Of a DNA stretch of 38,843 nt, positions 32,494 through 38,843 are shown piece after piece. Numbering within the stretch: position 1 is the first letter of the stretch; each line of letters opens with the position of its first letter. The DNA comes from an uncultured Clostridia bacterium (lineage in GTDB: Bacteria; Bacillota; Clostridia; Oscillospirales; Ruminococcaceae), in the NCBI GenBank assembly GCA_947625735.1, contig CANQPL010000006.1, forward strand, positions 1 to 38,843. Reading direction: 5' to 3'. The position numbers were made by a program, and so were the translations under genes. Under the pieces are notes generated by a model. It saw nothing but the letters and a program-made list of their open reading frames with translations. It had not been told where the DNA came from and ran no database searches.

Positions 32494-34766
32494 AAGATGC
32501 AGTATTTTCCTATTTAAAAAATAAGCGTGAGCTGATCCTTCCCTTTATCCTGAATATTATATTGTGTACAGCCATATACTCTGTATATCAGATAAATTTT
32601 CTCTCCCTGTGGACAGTCGGTGTTATACTGGTAAGTGCTGTTTTCTATCGGCTCTGCGAGTTTATCAACAAGCATAATTTCACGGGCGGAGTATGCATAT
32701 GCGTGGTGTCTATAGCCCTTGTTTCCGTATTTTTCAGACTTATTGCGGGCAATGATTACGGCATGACCTTCCGTGAATGGTTCCTGACAGGAGCCGAACA
32801 GATAAACACCAGATTTGAATATCTTCTGGCGATCCTTGTGAGCTTTGTGCCTTTTTTTTCGGTAGTTACCTATTATTTTACCAATATGCTGTACCGAATG
32901 GGTTTTCTTACACTTACAAGTCTTATCCCCTGTGCGCTGTATGTAAAGGTCATCAGTGAAATAAACATAGTATACGTTTGTCTCATTGCCATACTGAATA
33001 TTGCCATATTTATGACAATACGCCGTAAGGAGCAGCACAGGGACGCAAGGACGGTGGGTGTAAGAGCGGAGCTTGTTTCAGCCTGCTTGTTTGCGTTCAT
33101 TCTTCTGGGAATTTCAGCAGTTATCCCCAAGGAGGACGAGGCAAGGTATTACGACCGTTTTGAGGAGCTGTTCATGGACAGCGGTCTTAACGGAAAAAAG
33201 GTATCTGATTATACCCGATTCAGCGATTACTCCGGTAATGCCGATGATTACCGTGATTTTTCAAATGTACGTCTGTATACGGTATACGGCGAAGAGCCGC
33301 TGCCATACTTTAAACGTCAGACATTTGACTATTATGATTTTTCCGTTGACAGATGGTATGGTGATTCCGATTATTCAGATGTGTACCTGACCAATGAGGA
33401 ATGGAGCGAAACATCAGAGCTTCTCAGTCTTTCCGGGCTGCAGGAAGCAATTAAGGCGGCGGACGGATATGAGGCGGGTTTTGCGGAAAAATATCATATG
33501 GAGCGCCTTGCAGAATATGAGCAGATATCGGATCCGATCAAGCAAATATTTGTTCAGCCCGAGGATTTTGAGGCTATGTATTATCTGTCAACCTCAAGAA
33601 CGGCAAGGATCGAGTCTCGAGGACAGCCGGAGCAGATATATGTTACCCGCAGCGGAGTATTCCGCAGCAGTGAAACTCCTGTTGATGGTCTGATGTATTA
33701 TACGATTTTATTGCATGATGATTTTGCCCCAAAAACAATATGGCAGGAGCTTGGCGGTTGCGATTTTGATAATGATACGTGTACGGATATGCTTACCGAG
33801 CTTGAAGATATACTGGAAAGAAACGGTGACCCGCTTGCCGCAAATGCCGAGGCTTTTTTGCAGGTACATCTTGATGCTGCTAAATATAAGGAGATCACCA
33901 TACAGAATACGGAGCAGGTTTCGGACAGGATAAAAGCGCTTGCAGAGGAATTAACCGAAGATTGTGTGTATGATTGGCAAAAAGCAACGGCACTCCAGAA
34001 TTATTTTCTCACGGGCGATTTTGTATACGATCTCAGGTACATTGCCGCCGATACAAGTCCTGAGTATTTTCTCTTTGAAAGCCAAAGGGGAAGCTGTTCG
34101 GATTTTGCATCAGCATTTGTGCTTATGGCAAGGTCTGTAGGGCTGACTGTCCGCTATACAGAGGGCTTCAGTTCCGACATTACAAGCCGTGAAGGTGTAT
34201 ATGTTATCAGAGACAATGGTTCTCATGCTTATCCTGAGGTTTATATCCAGAATACCGGCTGGGTAGTTTTTGAGCCTACAGTTGCTTCTGAATATAACGA
34301 GCTGCTGTTGACTGATTCCGATAATACAAACGGTTTTTCCTTTGTAATAGATGTGGAGCTTGTGACTGCCGTTATTTCTGCGGCGGGAATTATTCTTTTG
34401 GGCGTACTTTTTGCCACGCTTTTATATCCGTTAATAGAGGAGAAAAAATATGTTAAGAAGATGCGTTTTGCATCTAATGAGGAATGTATCAGAATGGCTT
34501 ATGTCCGCTTTTTGAAAAAGACGGCACCTCGTCTTATCAAAAAAGCGTCCTCTCTCACACCCTATGAAGCGGTAACGGAATTTGAAAAGGTATCGGGCTG
34601 CGATATAGGAGAGCTTGCTTTTATGATGGAAAAGGTGACATACGGCGGAAAAACGGCAGACGACAGTGAGAAAACTGCCGCTGTTGACTGCTATGACAGA
34701 GCTAAGACTGCGGCAAAGGAATATATCAAAGAAAAAAATAAAGCAGGAAGGAAGAGTATAAAATAA
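32490..34766 (+). CDS. TgpA-like membrane protein with transglutaminase-like domain
   Basis: 758-aa protein. The N-terminal part has several membrane helices (about residues 15-215). An extracellular region follows, then a transglutaminase-like domain with the catalytic triad: C536 in GSCSDFASAF, H579 in GSHAYPEVYI, and the acidic residue in VVFEPT (Glu where Asp is common). A further membrane helix (about 625-650) and a basic cytoplasmic tail of about 110 residues end it. Members may act as cysteine proteases or peptide modifiers at the cell surface. The gene overlaps DUF58 at its start and the SDR gene at its end (TAATG). Confidence 0.88.
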   Translation: MKDAVFSYLKNKRELILPFILNIILCTAIYSVYQINFLSLWTVGVILVSAVFYRLCEFINKHNFTGGVCICVVSIALVSVFFRLIAGNDYGMTFREWFLTGAEQINTRFEYLLAILVSFVPFFSVVTYYFTNMLYRMGFLTLTSLIPCALYVKVISEINIVYVCLIAILNIAIFMTIRRKEQHRDARTVGVRAELVSACLFAFILLGISAVIPKEDEARYYDRFEELFMDSGLNGKKVSDYTRFSDYSGNADDYRDFSNVRLYTVYGEEPLPYFKRQTFDYYDFSVDRWYGDSDYSDVYLTNEEWSETSELLSLSGLQEAIKAADGYEAGFAEKYHMERLAEYEQISDPIKQIFVQPEDFEAMYYLSTSRTARIESRGQPEQIYVTRSGVFRSSETPVDGLMYYTILLHDDFAPKTIWQELGGCDFDNDTCTDMLTELEDILERNGDPLAANAEAFLQVHLDAAKYKEITIQNTEQVSDRIKALAEELTEDCVYDWQKATALQNYFLTGDFVYDLRYIAADTSPEYFLFESQRGSCSDFASAFVLMARSVGLTVRYTEGFSSDITSREGVYVIRDNGSHAYPEVYIQNTGWVVFEPTVASEYNELLLTDSDNTNGFSFVIDVELVTAVISAAGIILLGVLFATLLYPLIEEKKYVKKMRFASNEECIRMAYVRFLKKTAPRLIKKASSLTPYEAVTEFEKVSGCDIGELAFMMEKVTYGGKTADDSEKTAAVDCYDRAKTAAKEYIKEKNKAGRKSIK

Positions 34767-35551
34767 TGGAAGGATTCAGACATTGTGCAGTAATTACGGG
34801 TGCAAGCTCAGGAATAGGACGGGAATTTGCACTACAGCTCAGTGAGCGTGACTGCTTTGTCATTATTTCGGGGCGTAACGTTCAGGCACTTGAAGAACTG
34901 AGGAGTGAGATCGGGGAGGACAGATGCGAGATCATTCCGGCAGAGCTTTCAAATACAAGAAGCTGCATAGACCTTTATGCTTCTGCAAAAAAATACGATC
35001 CCGATATCCTTATCAACAATGCGGGATTCGGGCTTTACGGGGAATTTACCGAAACTTCCCTTTCAAAGGAGCTTGAAATGATAGATGTAAATATCAAGGC
35101 TATGCACGTTCTGTTCAAGCTCTACCTCAAGGACTTTGTAAAAAAGGATAAGGGTCGTATACTGAATGTTTCGTCTGTTGCGGGCTTTATGCCCGGACCC
35201 TTGATGGCTGCCTACTATGCAAGCAAAAGCTATGTACTCAGGCTCAGTCAGGGCATACAGACCGAGCTTGTAAAAAGCGGCAGCAAAGTAAGAGTGTCGG
35301 TGCTTTGCCCGGGTCCTGTGGATACAGAATTTAACAAGCGTGCGGGTATAGAGGGCTTTTTTAAAGGTATAGGTGCGTTTGAATGTGTTGATTATACTAT
35401 CGACAAACTTTTCAAGGGAAAGGGTCTGATAATTCCGTCACTCAAAATAAGGCTTATTGCTCTCGGGGCAAAGCTCGCTCCCGCTGTTGTGGCGGCTGAG
35501 GGTTCCTATTATGTTCAGAGGGGCAAAAAGAGGTTGGAAGAAGATGTATGA
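34766..35551 (+). CDS. Short-chain dehydrogenase/reductase
   Basis: 261-aa classical SDR. The Rossmann motif TGASSGIG is at 11-18 and the structural NNAG at 84-87. The catalytic set is S136/S137, the Tyr in YYASK and K154. The sequence around VSSVAGFMPGPLMAAYYASKS resembles the YqjQ/DltE-like group of SDRs, but the substrate is unclear. It starts one base into the stop of the transglutaminase-like gene, so it is part of the same operon. The C-terminal region (about 215-240) is moderately hydrophobic. It overlaps the next gene by eight bases. Confidence 0.9.
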   Translation: MEGFRHCAVITGASSGIGREFALQLSERDCFVIISGRNVQALEELRSEIGEDRCEIIPAELSNTRSCIDLYASAKKYDPDILINNAGFGLYGEFTETSLSKELEMIDVNIKAMHVLFKLYLKDFVKKDKGRILNVSSVAGFMPGPLMAAYYASKSYVLRLSQGIQTELVKSGSKVRVSVLCPGPVDTEFNKRAGIEGFFKGIGAFECVDYTIDKLFKGKGLIIPSLKIRLIALGAKLAPAVVAAEGSYYVQRGKKRLEEDV

Positions 35552-36449
35552 TGTTATCGTGGTCGGCGGGGGAGCGGCAGGTCTTACAGCAGGAGCATAC
35601 TGCTCCAGAGGAGGACTGAAAACTCTCATCATTGAAAAATATCCCGTCGTGGGAGGTCAGATGGGTCTTACAGACAGGATCGACAATTTTCCTGCCGTTG
35701 AAAATGCAGATGCATATGAGCTCTCACAGGCAATGAAGCGTCAGGCAGATAATGCGGGAGCATTGATCGTTACTGATACCGTAAATGAAATAAAGCAGGG
35801 GAATGAAAAACTCGTCCTTTGCAATGAAAGTGATTATAAGGCAAAAGCCGTAATTTATGCGGCAGGTGCTTATCATCGAAAGCTCGGTATAAAAGGTGAG
35901 GATATCTTTTCGGGAAGAGGAGTGTCCTACTGTGCAGTTTGTGACGGGGGATTCTATCGGGGAAAAACGTCTGCGGTAATTGGCGGAGGCGATACGGCAT
36001 TAAAGGAAGCACTTTACCTGTCAAGGATATGCAGCGAGGTGTATCTTATCCACCGCAGGGACAGCTTCCGAGGGGCTGCATATCTTGTTGACAACTGCGA
36101 AAATACGGAGAATATTCATATTCTCCGCAGTACGCTATGCAAGGAGATAACGGGGGATAAGACCGTAAACGGCATTGTTGTTTCCGATAAGAACGGCGAA
36201 AGACATCTTGATTGTTCGGGCGTTTTCGCAGCTGTTGGAATGATCCCCTTTACCGACCCTCTGACGGGGCTTTGTGATACCGATGAAAATGGATATGTTA
36301 TTGCAGGAGAGGACTGTGTTACATCTGCGGCGGGTATCTTTGCTGCGGGTGATGTGCGGACAAAGCCTTTCAGACAGATAGTTACCGCTTGTGCAGACGG
36401 CGCAAATGCCGCCCGTTCCGCAGAGGAGTATATTTCGGCTCTGCTGTAA
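35544..36449 (+). CDS. Thioredoxin reductase-like FAD/NAD(P)-disulfide oxidoreductase
   Basis: 301-aa class II pyridine nucleotide-disulfide oxidoreductase. FAD-binding GGGAAG is at 8-13. The redox pair is C130 and C133 in SYCAVCDGGFY, NAD(P)-binding GGGDTALKEAL is near 148-158, and the C-terminal FAD motif is AAGDVRTKPFRQI. The layout matches TrxB and it is probably a thioredoxin or thioredoxin-like reductase. No thioredoxin gene lies nearby, and several paralogues are common in Clostridia, so its partner is unknown. The start is ATG 35544 within the end of the SDR gene with GGAAGAAG upstream. A terminator follows at 36468. Confidence 0.88.
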   Translation: MYDVIVVGGGAAGLTAGAYCSRGGLKTLIIEKYPVVGGQMGLTDRIDNFPAVENADAYELSQAMKRQADNAGALIVTDTVNEIKQGNEKLVLCNESDYKAKAVIYAAGAYHRKLGIKGEDIFSGRGVSYCAVCDGGFYRGKTSAVIGGGDTALKEALYLSRICSEVYLIHRRDSFRGAAYLVDNCENTENIHILRSTLCKEITGDKTVNGIVVSDKNGERHLDCSGVFAAVGMIPFTDPLTGLCDTDENGYVIAGEDCVTSAAGIFAAGDVRTKPFRQIVTACADGANAARSAEEYISALL

Positions 36450-36467
36450 AGCAGCTTTTGCTGTTTT

Positions 36468-36489
36468 GCGGCAGAGCCGCTGTTTTTTT
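36468..36489 (+). terminator. Intrinsic terminator after the thioredoxin reductase-like gene
   Basis: GCGGC (36468-36472) and GCCGC (36476-36480) form a tight 5-bp stem with a 3-nt loop. A run of seven T follows at 36483-36489. A smaller hairpin, CAGC/GCTG with a T loop, lies just upstream. Confidence 0.75.
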
Positions 36490-36557
36490 GCCCGATCTTT
36501 ATATTATTAATATTCATATATTTTTCATATAATTTAACATAATATTAAAATTAAATA

Positions 36558-36566
36558 TGCTATAAT
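36558..36566 (+). promoter_or_regulatory. Extended -10 promoter for the Hsp70-like gene
   Basis: TGCTATAAT at 36558-36566 is a perfect extended -10 located 36 bp before the start codon. The -35 region is poor. No CIRCE-type dyad (heat-shock operator) was found nearby, so heat-shock control by HrcA is not supported. Confidence 0.6.
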
Positions 36567-36601
36567 AGTATACAGTTTTAAAATTGCGGAGGTATGTGCT
36601 G

Positions 36602-38296
36602 ATGGCGGTCATCGGAATAGATCTGGGAACAACAAACAGTCTTGCGGTATGCTTCAAAGATGATAATCTGCAAATTATCCGCAATAATGCGGGGGAGACT
36701 GTCACTCCGTCTGCGGTGAGTTTTGCCGACAGCGGAGAGCTTTTGGTGGGAGCGCCTGCAAAGGAAAGACTTATCACTCACCCCTTTGCAAGTGTTTCCC
36801 AGTTTAAGCGCAGTATGGGACTGAATATGAAATTTCCCATGGCGCCGTCACCTGAGCTTAAGCCTGCCATGTTTTCTCCCGAGGAACTTTCGGCAATGGT
36901 GCTTCGCAAAATAAAGGAGGACGCCGAAGTCTTTCTCGGAGAAAGCGTGGAGGAGGCGGTCATTAGTGTTCCCGCATATTTCGATGACAACTGCCGCAGA
37001 GCCGTAAAAACTGCCGCTCAGATAGCAGGCATTCCCGTAAAAAGGCTTGTGAATGAGCCGTCAGCAGCAGCGCTTGCCTATCAGTACAGGCATGATTTTA
37101 AGGACGGGTTATTCCTTGTAGTGGATTTCGGAGGAGGTACTCTCGATATTTCTGTGGTAGATGCTTTTGAGGGAGTTGTGGAGATACTTGCTGTAGCAGG
37201 AGACAATCATCTTGGGGGTAAGGATATCAGCAGCGCCATTGCAGACAGCTTCTGTCAGGAAAACGGTTTTGACAGCCCCGGTTTTTCTCCGCAGATATGT
37301 GCAGAAATATACAGACAGGCAGAGAAATGCAAGGAGGCTCTGACCGTCAGCGGCAGTGCATCTGTTGATGTGAATATTGACGGGAAAATTTATTCATCGG
37401 CTTTTGATGAGAAACGCCTTCTCAATGTGATGGGAGATATTCCTGAACGTTTAGGCTCTGCCATAAAAAGGGCGCTCAGAGATGCAAGGTGTACTCCTGC
37501 GGATATTGATGCAATTATTGCGGTAGGCGGCTCCTGCAAGATGCCTGTGATACGCAGATATATTTCAGAGATGATAAATAAGCCCGTGTCCGACGATATT
37601 GACCCTGATACTGCCATTGCAGAGGGAGCGGGAATATTTGCGGGTATGAAGTCGAGGGAAAAGGGGCTTAAAGACGTTATTCTTACGGATATATGTCCGT
37701 TTTCACTGGGTATCGCCGTTATGAACAGGGAGCTGAGACGGGAAACTACGGATTTTATAATCGAGAGAAATTCTCCGCTGCCCACAAGCTGCGTAAAGCA
37801 ATATTACGGAGGAAAGGACGGGCAGAGTTTAGTTCGCATAAAAGTTTTTCAGGGAGAGAGTATGTGGTGTGAAAAAAATCTCTTTCTTGGAGAGCTTACG
37901 GTCAATTGTCCGCCCTCTTCATCAGACAAGCCTATTTGTTCGGTGACGCTTGCTTACGATATAAACGGTATTCTGACAGTCGATGTGCTTACTCATGCGG
38001 ATAACAGGCTTAGCAGCAAGGTTTTTCTGAGCGGGAGCAACAATATGTCTTATGCAGAGATCGATGCCTGCATAGAAAGACTTAACGCTATAAAACTGGC
38101 AGGCGGAGAGGACGAGAAAAATGCTGCTGCCTCAGCAAGGGCTGAACGTATTGCCTGTGAGCTTATCGGTGAGGACAGACAGAAAATGCAGGAGGCTCTT
38201 TATAATTTTAAGGTTGCTGCTGCACATAAAAACAGCTTTGAGATACGAAAGCTGCGTGATGAGCTTGTGGAAATGATGGATCGTTACGATATATAA
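36602..38296 (+). CDS. Hsp70-family chaperone (HscC/short DnaK type)
   Basis: 564-aa Hsp70 protein. The ATPase domain starts with IGIDLGTTNSLAVCF, with the phosphate-2 segment FLVVDFGGGTLDISVVD and the GGSCKMP adenosine motif. A substrate-binding region follows, with a reduced lid helix. It is shorter than housekeeping DnaK (about 610-640 residues) and lacks the acidic EEVD-like or glycine-rich tail. I take it for an HscC-like or specialised Hsp70 rather than DnaK. The start is ATG 36602 with GGAGG nine bases upstream. The next gene, 12 bp away, encodes a J-domain-like protein, which is the expected partner. Clients unknown. Confidence 0.88.
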   Translation: MAVIGIDLGTTNSLAVCFKDDNLQIIRNNAGETVTPSAVSFADSGELLVGAPAKERLITHPFASVSQFKRSMGLNMKFPMAPSPELKPAMFSPEELSAMVLRKIKEDAEVFLGESVEEAVISVPAYFDDNCRRAVKTAAQIAGIPVKRLVNEPSAAALAYQYRHDFKDGLFLVVDFGGGTLDISVVDAFEGVVEILAVAGDNHLGGKDISSAIADSFCQENGFDSPGFSPQICAEIYRQAEKCKEALTVSGSASVDVNIDGKIYSSAFDEKRLLNVMGDIPERLGSAIKRALRDARCTPADIDAIIAVGGSCKMPVIRRYISEMINKPVSDDIDPDTAIAEGAGIFAGMKSREKGLKDVILTDICPFSLGIAVMNRELRRETTDFIIERNSPLPTSCVKQYYGGKDGQSLVRIKVFQGESMWCEKNLFLGELTVNCPPSSSDKPICSVTLAYDINGILTVDVLTHADNRLSSKVFLSGSNNMSYAEIDACIERLNAIKLAGGEDEKNAAASARAERIACELIGEDRQKMQEALYNFKVAAAHKNSFEIRKLRDELVEMMDRYDI

Positions 38297-38308
38297 CGGA
38301 GGGATACG

Positions 38309-38843
38309 ATGTACCGTGAACAGTTGGGATTGTCTTATGATGCCGATGAAAGGGCGATAAAGCGAGCCTATGCTGCTCTTGCAAAAAAGTGTAATCCCGA
38401 GGAGGATCCCGAACAGTGGGAAAAACTCCATACAATTTATAAAGAAGCTCTTGCAGAGGCAAGGGGCGGGAGCAAAGCAGATGTTTCGGACGCAGAAACG
38501 GCGTGCGGAACTCAGGATACTCCCATGACTGTCGGAGAGGTAAGCAGACTGATGCTGCGTGACATTAAAATGCTTACCGAAATGAAATGTACAGATGAGG
38601 AGCAATGGAACAGGATATTTGCTACATATGAATTTGACGATATGATAGCAAAAACGGATTTCAGAATAAAAGCAAGGGATATTTTATTCGGGGCGCAGTT
38701 TCCCGAAAGTACAGCAAAATTGATCGCTGCTGCATTCGGAGGAGATTCCACTTCATTCAAAGTGACATATCCCAATGAAATGTGGGGAGTAAGCATTTCG
38801 GAAAATATAATTCCCGCCGGCACACAAAAGGATATTATTACCG
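38309..38843 (+). CDS. J-domain-like co-chaperone, partial (cut by window edge)
   Basis: At least 178 residues, running off the right edge without a stop. It starts at ATG 38309 with GGAGG nearby. Residues 1-50 form a compact J-domain-like segment: YREQLGLSYDAD, then AIKRAYAALAKK and the loop CNPEEDPEQW, ending YKEALAEA. The canonical HPD tripeptide is replaced by NPE-EDP, as in degenerate J proteins of the DjlB/DjlC kind that pair with HscC in E. coli. The rest (about 65-178) is acidic and unrecognised, with no transmembrane helix yet seen. The small gap to the Hsp70 gene suggests a functional pair. Confidence 0.72.
   Translation, partial: MYREQLGLSYDADERAIKRAYAALAKKCNPEEDPEQWEKLHTIYKEALAEARGGSKADVSDAETACGTQDTPMTVGEVSRLMLRDIKMLTEMKCTDEEQWNRIFATYEFDDMIAKTDFRIKARDILFGAQFPESTAKLIAAAFGGDSTSFKVTYPNEMWGVSISENIIPAGTQKDIIT

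Noticed and set aside
36450..36601. CIRCE heat-shock operator before the Hsp70 gene
   Set aside because: No TTAGCACTC-type dyad is present in the region.
1..38843. CRISPR array, insertion sequence, prophage or tRNA gene
   Set aside because: No regularly spaced repeats, transposase or integrase motifs, phage structural genes or cloverleaf-forming sequences were recognised on either strand.

Overview
The window looks like a chromosomal segment of a low-to-mid GC gut or rumen Firmicute, most likely a Ruminococcus-type member of the Oscillospiraceae (class Clostridia). This is inferred from the gene set: ylbF-mutS-mutL-miaA-hfq, the sepF-ylmH-divIVA-ileS-lspA cluster, a split transketolase, a class II xylose isomerase and BspA-like leucine-rich repeats. 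Promoters of the TTGACA-17-TATAAT type, often with an extended -10, fit as well. No tRNA, rRNA, insertion sequence, phage gene or CRISPR array was seen.

Layout. (1) 1-6518, RNA turnover and DNA repair: ylbF, mutS, mutL, miaA and hfq follow a near-perfect promoter at 111-139. (2) 6542-15853, envelope and division: a HlyD-like membrane-fusion protein, yggS, sepF, ylmH, divIVA, ileS, lspA, a RluD-type pseudouridine synthase and a Cof-type HAD phosphatase. Genes are tightly packed, with several start/stop overlaps. (3) 15953-23801, pentose metabolism and accessory genes: split transketolase, an ASCH-domain gene with an odd start, a lone minus-strand small membrane protein, a U32-like protein with a small partner, then xylA, a Tam-like methyltransferase and xylB. 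Xylose enters through XylA and XylB as xylulose-5-phosphate, which transketolase feeds into central metabolism. (4) 23914-27920, minus strand: a two-gene heterodimeric ABC exporter. It is preceded by a consensus promoter, a 26-codon leader ORF with an excellent ribosome binding site, and an intrinsic terminator whose 3' arm can alternatively pair with part of the leader ORF. (5) 28038-30075: a hypothetical gene and a membrane-anchored BspA-like leucine-rich-repeat protein. (6) 30281-36449: MoxR ATPase, DUF58 protein, TgpA-like transglutaminase, SDR oxidoreductase and a thioredoxin-reductase-like flavoprotein, with overlapping or closely spaced genes. (7) 36602-end: a short Hsp70 (HscC/DnaK-like) followed by a degenerate J-domain protein cut by the window edge.

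The strongest candidate for something undescribed is the leader-peptide attenuator in front of the ABC pair. Its architecture matches ribosome-mediated transcription attenuation as known for the Bacillus subtilis bmrCD exporter, but its leader sequence is not one I recognise. Secondary items are the out-of-frame start of the ASCH gene, the paired change of both class I signature motifs in IleS, the methyltransferase inside the xyl genes, and the Hsp70/J-protein pair.
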